Assembly (NCBI RefSeq): GCF_000772705.2
Contig: NZ_JSBW02000031.1
Coordinates: 1-33,211, forward strand
Direction: 5' to 3'
DNA: 33,211 nucleotides
Origin: Xanthomonas vasicola
Lineage (GTDB): Bacteria; Pseudomonadota; Gammaproteobacteria; Xanthomonadales; Xanthomonadaceae
The position numbers and the translations under genes are program-made. Shown here in pieces: positions 15,670 through 25,373 of this stretch. Positions within the stretch are counted from its first letter, which is position 1. Each line of letters starts with the position of its first letter. Under the pieces are notes generated by a model that searched no databases, had not been told where the DNA came from, and was given only the letters and a program-made list of their open reading frames with translations.

Positions 15670-17546
15670 TTATTGCGCCGGCTGGTAGCGCAAGGTCAAC
15701 AGATAATTGCGGCCCGGTTGGGCGTACCAGCGTGCCGTTTCGTACTGGCGGTCGAACACATTGTTGGCGGCCAGTTGCACCTTCCAGTCTGCGTTCACTG
15801 CATAGCTCACGCGCAGATCCAGCAAGCCGTAGCCGGCCAGGCGTTCGGTATTGGCCAGATCGTCGTAACGCGCGCCCGATCCGAACAGGCTTGCGCCAAC
15901 ACCGAATGCACCGATGCTGCGGTCGGCGTCGATACGCCCGCTCTGGCGCGCACGCCGCGGCAACCAGTTGCCGTGATTGGCGTCGCCATCGGCCTGCGGC
16001 GCAAGCCAGGTCAATGTACTGCGAAGAGTCCATCCAGCCAGTTCGGTGTCATAGCCGGCTTCCACGCCGCGGATGCGCGCCCGATCAATATTGTTCGGTT
16101 GCCCGAACGGATGCGTCGCATCCACCAACGACGCGTCGTAGGCAATCAGGTCGTCGATGCGGGTCTGAAACGCGCTGAGCGTCCAGGTGCCCCAGTCATA
16201 GCGACCGCGTAAGCCAAGCTCGGCGCTCTTGGAAGTTTCCGGCCCCAGCAACGGATTGCCGTAATCGGGTTATACAGCTCGTTGAACGTTGGCGCCTTGA
16301 ATGCAGTGCCATAGCTGGCAGTCAGCCGCAGATGGTCGGCGAAATCCCAGCCCCACAGCAGGCTGCCGGTGGTCTTGCCACCGAACTGACTGTTGTCGTT
16401 GCGGCGCAGGCTGGCCTGCAGCGATTGGCTGCCGAACGTCTGCTGCCATTGCGCAAATGCGGCGCGGTCGATGCGGCTGTCGGCATTGTAGGTGTCGCTG
16501 CTGGCAATGGCGTCACGCTGCCAATCGAAGCCGACCGTGAGCAGGCCGGGGCCGGTATCGAGATCGGCCTGCAACGCGCCCTGCTTGCGGCGGGTGTCGT
16601 AGGTCGAAAGGTATGCACCTTCGTAATACGCATCGCTCAGATCGGCGCTGCTGCCCACGCTCGCGGTGAGCTTGAGCGCATCGCTGGGCGCGTAACGCAC
16701 GCGGCCACCGAAGGCCTGCTGCACGCCTTTACTCAGATTGCCGCCGAATGCCGAGCCGTCGTATTCAGTGCGGCTTTGCGCGCGCAGCGCATGCACATCC
16801 GCGTCCCACTGGCGATTGAAACGCCAGCCGCCCTGCGCGCTCAACGAATCGTTGCGATAGCCATCGCGGTCGGGGTCGTACGCGCTTGAGCTGGTGTCCA
16901 GATACGCGTTAATGCCATCGGTTTCGTCGTGCACGGCATTCACCGAGTACCAACCGCCGGCGTCGCTCAGATCGCCTGCGCTGCGCCCGGCAACGCCCGC
17001 GCCGTAGCGGCGCGCGTTGTCGCTGCCGGCCGCCACACTCAAGCTCGGCACGAAACTGCCTTGCGGGCGACGGGTAAAGATCTGGATCACCCCGCCCAAC
17101 GCTTCGGAGCCGTACAGGCTGGAAAACGGGCCGCGCACGATTTCGATCCGTTCAATCTGTTCGATCGGCAGATCCTGCAGCGCCGTGCCGCCGGCAGTGA
17201 CCGAACCGATGCGCACGCCATCGATCAGCACCACCACCTGGTCGGCTTCGGTGCCACGCAGGAACAGTGAGGTCGCTTTGCCGGGCCCACCATTATTGGC
17301 CAGCGACACGCCCGCCTCGCCGCGCAACAGGTCCTGCAGCGAATTGACCTGGCGACGCTCGATCTGCGCGCGGTCGATCACGGTGACCGGCGCCAGCGTC
17401 TGGTCCTGGGTCTGTGCGGTGCGCGAGGCGGTGACCACGACTTCGTCAAGATCGATGGCAGCCTCGGCCTGGGCCAGATTGGCCACACACAGCAAGAGTC
17501 CCACGGCGAGCACGGCACGAGGCGGCAAAACGGAAGAAAGCGACAT
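15670..17546 (-). pseudogene. btuB: btuB vitamin B12 TonB-dependent receptor, frameshifted
   Basis: Outer-membrane corrinoid receptor. From ATG 17546 (AGGAG site nine bases upstream) it has a signal peptide ending NLAQA, the TonB box DEVVVTASR, a plug with SLQDLLRGEAGV, LFLRGTEADQVVVLIDGVR and IEIVRGPFSSLYGSEALGG, and BtuB-like barrel strands. At FNELYNP the frame breaks. One G is missing at about 16266 (CCCGATTAC, where CCCGGATTAC is expected), and the protein continues one frame over as YGNPLLGPETSKSAELGL to LLTLRYQPAQ. The full-length protein would be about 625 residues. The broken product lacks the last third of the barrel and the C-terminal assembly signal, so it should not insert. It is preceded by a complete cobalamin riboswitch. 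Confidence 0.9.
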
Positions 17547-17682
17547 CAACTGCTGCTCCTGGAACCGCGCCAACCCGCGCGTGGGCAATGGGAATGGGGT
17601 GGCAAGCAGCAACGGGCCAGGAGTCCGACGCGCAGCGCCAGACGAACAAGGCCACGCCCACCGCGTGCCGGATCACCCCCTA

Positions 17683-17880
17683 CAGGCCGGTCTCCGGGCT
17701 CGCGAGTGGAAGCTGGCGCCTCCGATGCCGCGCCTTCCCATGCACATGCACAGTGGCGTGTTGCGGCATCTGACCTCGCCTACCGTTGCGGGGGCAGCTC
17801 CGGAATTGCAGCTCGCCAAGGCGATCCGCGCACCGGATTCCCGTTTAAACCACCGGCCAGCCGGCAGCCACCTCAGGGGC
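17683..17880 (-). promoter_or_regulatory. Cobalamin (AdoCbl/B12) riboswitch
   Basis: On the minus strand the order of conserved elements is correct: GGTTTAAACGGGAATCCGGTG (complement of about 17830-17852), GCTGCCCCCGCAACGGTA (about 17780-17798), CACTGTG followed by GGGAAGG (about 17733-17755), and the B12 box AGCCCGGAGACCGGCC (complement of 17685-17700). A possible -10 (TACCAT, complement of 17885-17890) lies just upstream. When B12 binds, expression of btuB and the downstream cob genes is switched off. The gap to btuB (about 140 bases) would hold the expression platform. All core elements look intact although the genes it controls are broken. Confidence 0.95.
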
Positions 17881-17965
17881 GCGCATGGTAGCAGGCGCCT
17901 CCGAGGTCTGCGACCACCGGCCAAACCAAGCGCGCCGCCATGCGCTGGATGGCGTAATTGCCAGT

Positions 17966-18036
17966 CCCTTCTCCCACCGGGACGTTGTTCTCCTTGATGG
18001 GGGAGAGCTGCCCCAAGGGGAGGATGAGGGGGCGCC
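17966..18036. repeat. Degenerate intergenic inverted-repeat element
   Basis: A C-rich left arm (CCCTTCTCCCACCGGGA) faces G-rich sequence (GGGGAGAG, GGGGAGGATGAGGGGGCGCC). It resembles the CTTCTCCC...GGGAGAAG palindromic intergenic repeats frequent in Xanthomonas genomes. Only one copy occurs in this window. Confidence 0.4.
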
Positions 18037-18092
18037 TCAGGGAGCTGTCAGTGGTTGCAATGACAACCGCGTCGCCACGCGCCTTCAGAGGT

Positions 18093-18135
18093 GAAACAGC
18101 CCCAAGCCGTGCTCTGGCACTTGACGGAAGGGGCT
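18093..18135 (-). terminator. Possible terminator after metY
   Basis: On the minus strand AGCCCC (18130-18135) pairs with GGGGCT (18098-18103) around a smaller AAGTGC/GCA(CGG)CTT hairpin, followed by GTTTC. The stem has internal loops and the T run is short, so this is tentative. Confidence 0.35.
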
Positions 18136-18142
18136 AAAAGCA

Positions 18143-19429
18143 TCACGCCCCCTGCAGCGCCTGCTCCAGATCGGCCAGCAAGTCATCGATATGTTCGATA
18201 CCGATCGACAACCGAACGGTGTCTTCGCTAACACCGGCATGTTCCAGTTCCGCCGGGCCGAGTTGACGGTGCGTGGTCGATGCCGGATGCGTCGCCAGCG
18301 ACTTCGCATCGCCGATATTCACTAGCCGCGTGAACAGCTGCAGCGCATCCAGAAACCGCGCACCTGCCGCACGACCACCGGGCAGGCCGAAGGTCAGCAC
18401 GCCCGAGCCATGCCCACCCAGATATTTTTGCGCCAGCGCATGCTCAGGATGGCCCGGCAGCGCGGCGTAATTGACCCATGCAACGCGTGCGTGCGCTTGC
18501 AGATACCTGGCAATTGCCAGCGTGTTGGCATTGATGCGCTCCATGCGCAGCGGCAGCGTTTCGATCCCTTGCAGGATCAAAAATGCATTGAATGGCGACA
18601 ACGCCGCGCCGGTATTGCGCAGCGGCACCACACGTGCGCGACCGATGTAGGCGGCATCGCCCAGCGCTTCGGTGTATACCACGCCGTGGTAGCTCACGTC
18701 CGGCGCGTTGAGACGCGCAAACCGTTGCTTGTGTTTCGCCCACGGGAAGCGCCCGCTGTCCACGATCGCCCCACCGATGCTGTTGCCATGTCCACCCAGA
18801 TACTTGGTGAGCGAATGCACCACGATGTCCGCGCCGAAGTCGATTGGCCGCAGCAATGACGGCGTGGCGACGGTGTTGTCCACGATCAACGGCACACCGT
18901 GCGCGTGTGCCACTGCCGCCACCGCTTCGATATCGGTGATGTTGCCGCGTGGATTGCCGATCGATTCCACGAACACCGCCTTGGTGCGTTCGTCGATCAG
19001 CCCGGCGAACGCCTGCGGATCGCGATAATCGGCAAAGCGCGTGCTGATACCGAATTGCGGCAGCGTATGCGCGAACAGATTGTAAGTGCCGCCATACAAG
19101 GCACTGGACGAGACGATATTGTCGCCCGCCTCGGCGATGGTCTGAATGGCATACGTTACCGCCGCCTGCCCCGATGCCAGCGCCAAGGCACCGATGCCGC
19201 CTTCCAACGCGGCCACGCGCTGCTCCAGCACATCGTTGGTCGGGTTCATGATGCGGCTGTAGATGTTGCCCTGCACCTTCAGATCGAACAGGTCCGCGCC
19301 ATGCTGGGTATCGTCGAACGCATACGCCACCGTCTGATAGATCGGCACCGCCACCGCACGCGTCGTCGGATCGGGACGATAACCGCCGTGCACGGCGATG
19401 GTTTCAGGCTTCCACTGCGGATCGGTCAT
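18143..19429 (-). CDS. metY: O-acetylhomoserine sulfhydrylase (aminocarboxypropyltransferase)
   Basis: A 428-residue PLP enzyme of the Cys/Met metabolism family that makes homocysteine from O-acetyl-L-homoserine and sulfide in the cytoplasm. Features: YSRIMNPTNDVLEQR (57-71), ASGQAAVTYA, VDNTVATPSLLRP at 183-195, and the PLP lysine Lys209 in SLTKYLGGHGNSIGG. The length and the long insertion after YQTVAYAF fit MetY rather than cystathionine gamma-synthase (about 380 residues). ATG 19429 begins MTDPQWKPETIAVHGGY, the normal start; a longer frame upstream lacks homology. It lies near a sulfur-scavenging operon, from which reduced sulfur could supply its substrate. No SAM riboswitch was recognised upstream. 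Confidence 0.93.
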   Translation of the reverse strand: MTDPQWKPETIAVHGGYRPDPTTRAVAVPIYQTVAYAFDDTQHGADLFDLKVQGNIYSRIMNPTNDVLEQRVAALEGGIGALALASGQAAVTYAIQTIAEAGDNIVSSSALYGGTYNLFAHTLPQFGISTRFADYRDPQAFAGLIDERTKAVFVESIGNPRGNITDIEAVAAVAHAHGVPLIVDNTVATPSLLRPIDFGADIVVHSLTKYLGGHGNSIGGAIVDSGRFPWAKHKQRFARLNAPDVSYHGVVYTEALGDAAYIGRARVVPLRNTGAALSPFNAFLILQGIETLPLRMERINANTLAIARYLQAHARVAWVNYAALPGHPEHALAQKYLGGHGSGVLTFGLPGGRAAGARFLDALQLFTRLVNIGDAKSLATHPASTTHRQLGPAELEHAGVSEDTVRLSIGIEHIDDLLADLEQALQGA

Positions 19430-19576
19430 GGCACGGCTCGCTCGGACAGGAGTGCCGACCATAGCCGGCCCTGCACGCATGTCTGCAAACGAGCAGTGAT
19501 GAACTTATGCCGCCGCGTTGTGAGCGCCAACAACATGCCGCAGATGCCGTCCACAAGGTGCCAATACATCATGCAA

Positions 19577-19602
19577 ACGGGCACTGCCTGCGCAGTGCCC
19601 GT
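19577..19602 (-). terminator. Hairpin downstream of clpB
   Basis: Perfect 10-bp stem (ACGGGCACTG at 19577-19586 with CAGTGCCCGT at 19593-19602) and a 6-base loop, 50 bases after the clpB stop. On the minus strand it is followed only by TTTGC, so it is probably a weak terminator or a 3'-end stabiliser. Confidence 0.55.
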
Positions 19603-19653
19603 TGATGACTCCGACCCATGCCAGCGATGCACGCGCACAACCGCCGCTGCGTC

Positions 19654-22239
19654 TCAGCCCTTGGTGAACACCAAACGCCCGCCATCCGCACGCACGCGCA
19701 CGCTGTCGCCGCTGAGGTACTGGCCGGAGAGAATCTGCTGGGCAAGCGGGTTTTCCACCTGCGACTGGATCGCGCGCTTGAGCGGGCGTGCGCCGTACAC
19801 CGGGTCGAAGCCGACATTGCCCAACAATTCCAGCGCGGCATCGTCCAGGTCCAGCTTGAGGCCGCGCTCGGCCAGGCGCTTCTCCAGGCCATGCAGCTGG
19901 ATGCGCGCAATTGATTTGATCTGCGCCTTGTTCAGCGGATGGAACACCACGATGTCGTCGAGCCGGTTGATGAACTCCGGGCGGAAGTGGGCCTGCACCA
20001 CGCCCATCACCGCTGCCTTCATCTGCGTGTAAGCCTCGGCGCTGCCATCGCCGGACAACTCCTGGATCTGGTGCGAACCCAGGTTGGAGGTCATCACGAT
20101 GACGGTGTTGCGGAAGTCCACGGTGCGGCCCTGGCCATCGGTGAGACGGCCATCGTCGAGCACCTGCAGCAGAATGTTGAAGACATCGGCATGCGCCTTT
20201 TCCACTTCGTCCAGCAGGATCAATGAATACGGGCGACGACGCACTGCCTCGGTGAGATAGCCGCCCTCTTCATAGCCCACGTAACCCGGAGGCGCACCGA
20301 TCAGGCGCGACACCGAATGCTTCTCCATGAACTCGCTCATGTCGATGCGAATCATCGCTTCGGTGCTGTCGAACAGGAAATCCGCCAGTGCCTTGCACAG
20401 CTCGGTCTTGCCCACACCGGTCGGGCCCAGGAACAGGAACGAACCGCTCGGGCGATTGGGATCAGACAGGCCGGCACGCGAGCGGCGCACCGCATCGGAG
20501 ACCACCTTGATGGCCTCGTTTTGCCCAACCACGCGGTGATGCAGCTCGTCTTCCATGCGCAACAACTTGTCGCGCTCGCCTTCGAGCATCTTGTTGACCG
20601 GAATGCCGGTCCAGCGCGACACCACTTCGGCAATTTCTTCGGCGGTCACGCGGTCCTGCACCAGCTTGAAGTCGTGGTGTTCCACTTCGTTGGCAAGCAG
20701 CATCTGCTTTTCCAGTTGCGGCAACACGCCGTACTGGATCTCGCTCATCTTTGCGTAGTCCTGCCGGCGCTGTGCGGCCTCCAGCTCCAGCTTGGCGTGC
20801 TCAATCTGCTCCTTGATCTTGGTAGTACCCTGCAACGCAGCCTTCTCCGATTTCCACACCTCGTTGAGGTCGGAGAATTCGCGTTCGAGCTTATCGATAT
20901 CGCTCTCCAGATCGGCCAGGCGCTGACGTGAGGCCTCATCCTTCTCCTTCTTCAACATTTCGCGCTGGATCTTGAGCTGGATCAGGCGGCGCTCCAGGCG
21001 GTCGAGCTCCTCCGGCTTGGAGTCGATCTCCATGCGGATGCGCGATGCGGCTTCGTCCATCAAATCGATGGCCTTGTCCGGCAATTGGCGATCGGTGATG
21101 TAGCGATTGGAGAGCGTGGCAGCGGCGACGATTGCCGGGTCGGTGATCTCCACGCCGTGATGCACGGCGTAACGTTCCTTCAGCCCACGCAGGATCGCGA
21201 TGGTGTCTTCCACCGTCGGCTCGCCCACGAACACTTTCTGGAAGCGGCGCTCCAGCGCGGCGTCTTTTTCGATGTATTTGCGGTATTCGTCCAGCGTGGT
21301 GGCGCCGATGCAATGCAACTCGCCGCGCGCCAGCGCTGGCTTCAGCATGTTGCCGGCATCCATCGCGCCATCGGCCTTGCCTGCACCGACCATGGTGTGC
21401 AGCTCATCGATGAACAGGATGATCTGGCCTTCGTTCTTGGACAGGTCGCTGAGCACCGCCTTCAAACGCTCTTCGAATTCGCCGCGGAATTTGGCACCGG
21501 CAATCAGCGCGCCCATGTCCAGCGACAACACGCGCTTGCCGCGCAGGCCTTCGGGCACTTCGCCGTTGATGATGCGCTGGGCCAGGCCTTCAACAATGGC
21601 GGTCTTGCCCACGCCAGGCTCGCCGATCAGCACCGGGTTGTTCTTGGTGCGACGCTGCAAAACCTGGATGGTGCGGCGAATTTCTTCATCGCGGCCGATC
21701 ACCGGATCGAGCTTGCCGCTCTCGGCACGCGCGGTCAGGTCGATGGTGTATTTCTCCAGCGCCTGGCGCTGCTCTTCGGCATTTTCAGACTGCACGGTTT
21801 CGCCGCCACGCAGCTTGTCGATGGCCGCCTCGATCTTCTTCTTGTCACCGCCGGCCGCGCGCAACGCCACGCCCAGCGGGCTGGCATCGTCAGCGGCAGC
21901 CAGCACGAACCATTCGCTGGCGATGAAGGCGTCGCCATGTTGCTGGGCGAGCTTGTCGGTCTGGTTGAGCAGGCGGTTGAGATCGTTACCGATCGACAGA
22001 TTGCCTTCCTGCCCGGACACCTTGGGCAGCGTGTCCAGCGCCTCGCCCAGCCGCTCGCGCAGCAGCGGCACGTTGACGCCGGCCTGCGACAGCAATGGGC
22101 GCGTGCTGCCGCCGCTTTGGTCGAGTAGCGCGGCCAGCACGTGCACCGGCTCGATGATGTTGTGGTCGCGGCCAACGGCCAGCGACTGCGCGTCGGCCAG
22201 CGCCTGCTGGAACCGCGAGGTGAGCTTGTCCATCCGCAT
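19654..22239 (-). CDS. clpB: ClpB disaggregase (Hsp100 chaperone)
   Basis: An 861-residue AAA+ hexameric chaperone that pulls proteins out of aggregates together with DnaK. It starts [20 protein letters not shown], the standard N-terminal double Clp domain. NBD1 has Walker [10 protein letters not shown], Walker B ILFIDELH and the pore loop after [16 protein letters not shown]. The coiled-coil middle domain runs through [20 protein letters not shown] and [22 protein letters not shown]2 has Walker [10 protein letters not shown], pore loop [13 protein letters not shown] and Walker [12 protein letters not shown], followed by GARPLKRAI (sensor 2). AGAGGA sits eight bases before ATG 22239. No internal disruption, and the length is normal. 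Controlled by a heat-shock promoter at 22287-22314. Confidence 0.98.
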   Translation of the reverse strand: MRMDKLTSRFQQALADAQSLAVGRDHNIIEPVHVLAALLDQSGGSTRPLLSQAGVNVPLLRERLGEALDTLPKVSGQEGNLSIGNDLNRLLNQTDKLAQQHGDAFIASEWFVLAAADDASPLGVALRAAGGDKKKIEAAIDKLRGGETVQSENAEEQRQALEKYTIDLTARAESGKLDPVIGRDEEIRRTIQVLQRRTKNNPVLIGEPGVGKTAIVEGLAQRIINGEVPEGLRGKRVLSLDMGALIAGAKFRGEFEERLKAVLSDLSKNEGQIILFIDELHTMVGAGKADGAMDAGNMLKPALARGELHCIGATTLDEYRKYIEKDAALERRFQKVFVGEPTVEDTIAILRGLKERYAVHHGVEITDPAIVAAATLSNRYITDRQLPDKAIDLMDEAASRIRMEIDSKPEELDRLERRLIQLKIQREMLKKEKDEASRQRLADLESDIDKLEREFSDLNEVWKSEKAALQGTTKIKEQIEHAKLELEAAQRRQDYAKMSEIQYGVLPQLEKQMLLANEVEHHDFKLVQDRVTAEEIAEVVSRWTGIPVNKMLEGERDKLLRMEDELHHRVVGQNEAIKVVSDAVRRSRAGLSDPNRPSGSFLFLGPTGVGKTELCKALADFLFDSTEAMIRIDMSEFMEKHSVSRLIGAPPGYVGYEEGGYLTEAVRRRPYSLILLDEVEKAHADVFNILLQVLDDGRLTDGQGRTVDFRNTVIVMTSNLGSHQIQELSGDGSAEAYTQMKAAVMGVVQAHFRPEFINRLDDIVVFHPLNKAQIKSIARIQLHGLEKRLAERGLKLDLDDAALELLGNVGFDPVYGARPLKRAIQSQVENPLAQQILSGQYLSGDSVRVRADGGRLVFTKG

Positions 22240-22286
22240 GGGGAAATCCTCTGAACTGGTGGCCGGCAACGCCGGCGATACCGTGC

Positions 22287-22314
22287 AGATGCGGTTGCCG
22301 AGCGAGGTTTCAAG
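22287..22314 (-). promoter_or_regulatory. Sigma-32 (RpoH) heat-shock promoter of clpB
   Basis: On the minus strand CTTGAAA (complement of 22308-22314), a 13-base spacer and CCGCATCT (complement of 22287-22294). This matches the sigma-32 consensus CTTGAAA-N11-16-CCCCATNT at all -35 positions and all but one -10 position. It lies about 50 bases before the clpB start. Confidence 0.85.
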
Positions 22315-22512
22315 GTTTGCCGGTGCTGGAGGCGCGCATCAGATAGGGCCAGTACCGCCCACGGGCGGGCTTGCGAAGGCAGTGCACGCAGGCGGCTTGC
22401 TGTCGCAATGACGCCGCGGTCTGTGCTGCAACGTCGCAGCTACTGGCTGTGGCTGGATGCGTGGCGCAGGCGCAGGCCAAGGCCTCGCAGGGTCAGACCC
22501 CGACGCCCAGCG

Positions 22513-23340
22513 CTAGGCGATCGGCTGCAATGGCGGCTCACCGTGCGCCGCCTCACGCGTTGTGCCTCGCCGCGCCTCAGCCTTGGCTGTAGTACTCGGC
22601 TCCGGCAGCTGCGCCGTTCCCAACAGACGCGACAACACCTGCGCCTGCAGCGTTGCCAGCGCCGGCAGCCCGGGCGCACGTGGGTGCGGCACCGGCACGG
22701 CCAGATCCAGGCCAACCTTGCCGTGTTCGATCACCACGATACGATCGGCCAGCGCGCTCGCCTCGGTCACATCGTGGGTGACCAGCACCAGGGTGAAACC
22801 ACGCTGCCGCCACAACTGCACGATGAGCTGCTGCATCTCGATACGCGTCAACGCATCCAGCGCTCCCAGCGGTTCGTCCAGCAGCAATAGCCGCGGCCGA
22901 TGGACCAGTGCGCGCGCCAACGCTACGCGCTGACGCTGACCGCCGGACAACGCCGCCGGCCACTCATTGCCGCGCGTGCCCAGGCCGACCGCGTCCAGCG
23001 CTTGCTGCGCCTGCGCACGACCGGCCCGGCCCAGGCCAAGCGCCACGTTGTCGATCACCCGCTTCCACGGCAGCAAGCGCGCATCCTGAAACATCAGCCG
23101 CACCGCATCGCGTTGCACTGCCAATGGCGCGCGCCCGCTGTCGACCGTGCCGGTATCGGCGGCGTCCAGCCCCGCAATCACGCGCAGCAGCGTGCTCTTG
23201 CCGCAGCCGCTACGCCCCACGATCGCCACGCATGCACCGGGCGCGATCTCCAGGTCGATGCCGCGCAACACCTCACTGTCGCCATAGCGTTTCGCGATGC
23301 CACGCACCCGCAACGGCAACCCGGCAGTCGCAGCGCTCAT
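22513..23340 (-). CDS. ssuB: ABC transporter ATPase, SsuB/TauB/NrtD type
   Basis: A 275-residue ATP-binding subunit for uptake of sulfonates or a related anion. Walker [10 protein letters not shown] at 42-50, Q-loop FQDARLLPW at 84-92, signature LSGGQRQR at 131-138, Walker B LLLLDEP at 151-157 and switch His in VTHD at 187-190. FQDARLLPW is typical of the SsuB/TauB/NrtC-D group. Start ATG 23340 overlaps the ssuC stop by ATGA. The last 40 residues ([17 protein letters not shown]...) are a low-complexity tail beyond the usual end. The last gene of its operon. Confidence 0.9.
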   Translation of the reverse strand: MSAATAGLPLRVRGIAKRYGDSEVLRGIDLEIAPGACVAIVGRSGCGKSTLLRVIAGLDAADTGTVDSGRAPLAVQRDAVRLMFQDARLLPWKRVIDNVALGLGRAGRAQAQQALDAVGLGTRGNEWPAALSGGQRQRVALARALVHRPRLLLLDEPLGALDALTRIEMQQLIVQLWRQRGFTLVLVTHDVTEASALADRIVVIEHGKVGLDLAVPVPHPRAPGLPALATLQAQVLSRLLGTAQLPEPSTTAKAEARRGTTREAAHGEPPLQPIA

Positions 23341-24131
23341 CGGCGTAGCTCCGCACGTTGCTGTTGCGCCGGATGCCAGCCCAGCCACCAGGCTTCCAGC
23401 CCGCGCGCGGCAAGATCGGCCAGCTTGCCGAGCAGCGCGTACAGCACGATGGCAACCACCACGATATCGGTCTGCAGGAACTCGCGTGCATTCGTCGCCA
23501 GATAGCCGATGCCGGAACTGGCGGAGATGGTCTCGGCCACGATCAGGGTCAGCCACATCAACCCTAACCCAAACCGTAAGCCCACCAGAATCGACGGCAA
23601 TGCACCGGGCAACAGCACATCCCAAAACAACTGCGGGCCACGCAAGCCGTAATTGCGCGCCATCTCGATCAAGGCCGGGTCCACGCTGCGGACGCCGTGA
23701 TAGGTATTGAGATAGATCGGGAAAAAGGTGCCCAAGGCAACCAGAAACAGCTTGGCGCCCTCATCGATACCGAACCAAAGAATCACCAACGGAATCAGCG
23801 CCAGATGCGGCACGTTGCGCAGCATCTGCAGAGCGCTGTCGAGCAGGCGCTCGGCCACGCGCGACACGCCGGTCAACAGGCCGAGCGCAAATCCAATGCT
23901 GCCGCCAATTGCCAGACCGACCGCCGCGCGCCAGCTGCTGATCGCCAGGTGTTGCCATAACTCGCCGCTGCGCACCAGCGTGGCTGCCGCACCTAGCACT
24001 GCATCCGGCGCAGGAAGAATGCGCTGCGGCAACCAACCGCTGGAGGCTGCAATTTGCCAGGCCAGTAGCAAGGCCAAGGGCAGTAGCCACGGCACCAGCG
24101 CGTTTCCCAAACGGCGCGACGTGGCGCTCAT
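23337..24131 (-). CDS. ssuC: ABC transporter permease, SsuC/TauC type
   Basis: A 264-residue inner-membrane permease with about six membrane helices. Family signature segments are [13 protein letters not shown] near the N-terminus, [11 protein letters not shown], and the EAA loop [31 protein letters not shown] that contacts the ATPase, then [11 protein letters not shown]. Start [18 protein letters not shown] at ATG 24131, next to a GAGG site; the longer upstream frame has no homology. A 9-bp perfect hairpin lies directly before the start codon and includes this ribosome site. The 118-base gap to ssuA is the largest in this operon apart from the promoter region. Confidence 0.9.
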   Translation of the reverse strand: MSATSRRLGNALVPWLLPLALLLAWQIAASSGWLPQRILPAPDAVLGAAATLVRSGELWQHLAISSWRAAVGLAIGGSIGFALGLLTGVSRVAERLLDSALQMLRNVPHLALIPLVILWFGIDEGAKLFLVALGTFFPIYLNTYHGVRSVDPALIEMARNYGLRGPQLFWDVLLPGALPSILVGLRFGLGLMWLTLIVAETISASSGIGYLATNAREFLQTDIVVVAIVLYALLGKLADLAARGLEAWWLGWHPAQQQRAELRR

Positions 24132-24154
24132 CGCGACACCTCGATGGTGTCGCG
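24132..24154 (-). promoter_or_regulatory. Hairpin covering the ssuC ribosome binding site
   Basis: Perfect 9-bp inverted repeat, CGCGACACC and GGTGTCGCG separated by 5 bases, ending at the base next to the ssuC ATG. The GAGGTG ribosome site lies in the loop and right arm, so folding of the mRNA would hide it. It could lower permease translation relative to the binding protein or respond to a signal. Confidence 0.5.
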
Positions 24155-24249
24155 CTGCATCGCGCCTTGTCGCATTGAAATGCCAGCGCACACTTGCACG
24201 CTTGTGACGTCGTGGCCCTGCGTCCTGCGACTGTGTGCAATCGAACGCA

Positions 24250-25362
24250 TCACTTACCTGCCTGCCGCGCAGCGGTAGCGGCAGGCGCACGCCATACCGC
24301 AGGTGCCACCAGAACACGCTTGGGCAACAAACGCTGCGCATAGAACAGATCGGCGGTGGCCTGCTGGGCCTTGATAACCTGCGCGCTAAGCGGTTGCACG
24401 CTGGCTGGTGGGCGGTGCGTCAGCGTGCGTTCGACCACTGCAGGTGACAGCCCACTCACCTGCGCCAATATCTTGATGCTGCCGGCGCGGTCGCGCTCCA
24501 GCAGGCCATCGGCCTGGTTGAGCGTGCCCATCACCTGCTGCACGAACGGGCCCCATGCGGTGGCATAGCGCCGCGACGACAGGAAGAAGCCGCCGGTCAG
24601 TCCCAGTCCCTCGCCGTTGGCAAGCAGGCGTGCGCTGCCATCCAGCGTCAACGCCGAATACCACGGGTCCCAGATTGCCCATGCGTCCACCTGCCCGGCC
24701 GCGAACGCTGCACGCGCATTGGCCGGCGACAGATACAGCGGCGTGATATCGCGCATGCTCAGGCCTGATTTGGCCAACAGCCGCAGCAGCAGGTTGTGCG
24801 CACTGGAGCCTTTCTGAAAGGCGACACGCTTGCCCTTGAGGTCGGCCACCGTGCGCACCGCGCTTGTGCTCGGCACCAGAATGGTTTCGGCTTTCGGCGT
24901 GGGCGGCACCCAGCCCACGTAGAGCAAATCGGCACCGGCGGCCTGCGCAAACAACGGCGGAATATCGCCGGCGCCGCCCAGGTCGATACTGCCCACGTTC
25001 AAGGCTTCCAGCAGCTGCGGGCCAGCCGGAAATTCCACCCAGGTGATCTTGGTCTGCGGAAAGCGCTGCTCCAGCAACCGGTGCTGCTTGGCCAGCACCA
25101 GGATGGACACCGCCTTTTGATAACCGATCCGCAACTGCGCCGGCTCGGCTGCCAGGGCAGGCTGCGCCCACACCAGACTTGCCAACAGCAGCCCACACAC
25201 CAACACGGCGCACCAGACAGCACGTGCGGCCGCCAGCGAGCAACGCAACGCACGCAGCCAACCCGTTGCTCGCATCGCAGCTGCTGGTTGCATGCCACGG
25301 CCGCGCCAGCCCAGTGGCCGCAAAGCCGCTTCGATGGTAGTTGCGGGGATGCGGTAATGCAT
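24250..25362 (-). CDS. ssuA: Periplasmic substrate-binding protein, SsuA/TauA-like
   Basis: A 370-residue aliphatic-sulfonate-type binding protein delivering substrate to SsuC/SsuB. The mature part starts at AEPAQLRIGYQKAVSILVLAKQ, with FPAGPQLLEALNVGSIDLGGAGDIPPLFAQAAG, PSTSAVRTVADLKGKRVAFQKGSS and QVDAWAIWDPW, all classic SsuA segments. A long N-terminal leader of about 65 residues ends in a hydrophobic stretch and the signal-peptidase site ALA-AE. ATG 25362 has AGGA nine bases upstream, within the end of the preceding gene; internal Met codons would give a more ordinary signal peptide. It follows the aldo/keto reductase gene with an 11-base gap. Confidence 0.9.
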   Translation of the reverse strand: MHYRIPATTIEAALRPLGWRGRGMQPAAAMRATGWLRALRCSLAAARAVWCAVLVCGLLLASLVWAQPALAAEPAQLRIGYQKAVSILVLAKQHRLLEQRFPQTKITWVEFPAGPQLLEALNVGSIDLGGAGDIPPLFAQAAGADLLYVGWVPPTPKAETILVPSTSAVRTVADLKGKRVAFQKGSSAHNLLLRLLAKSGLSMRDITPLYLSPANARAAFAAGQVDAWAIWDPWYSALTLDGSARLLANGEGLGLTGGFFLSSRRYATAWGPFVQQVMGTLNQADGLLERDRAGSIKILAQVSGLSPAVVERTLTHRPPASVQPLSAQVIKAQQATADLFYAQRLLPKRVLVAPAVWRAPAATAARQAGK

Positions 25363-25373
25363 CAGCAAATTCC

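Noticed and set aside
15494..16033. Frame running through the end of btuB and the short repeat
   Set aside because: It reads btuB out of phase and then repeat DNA; the similar peptide near 32870 arises only because the repeat is duplicated.
21085..22411. Long plus-strand open frames opposite clpB
   Set aside because: Antisense to highly conserved ClpB; no homology or ribosome site.
22240..22512. Possible gene or terminator between ssuB and clpB
   Set aside because: Apart from the clpB promoter and ribosome site I found neither a coding frame with homology nor a convincing hairpin with a T tail.
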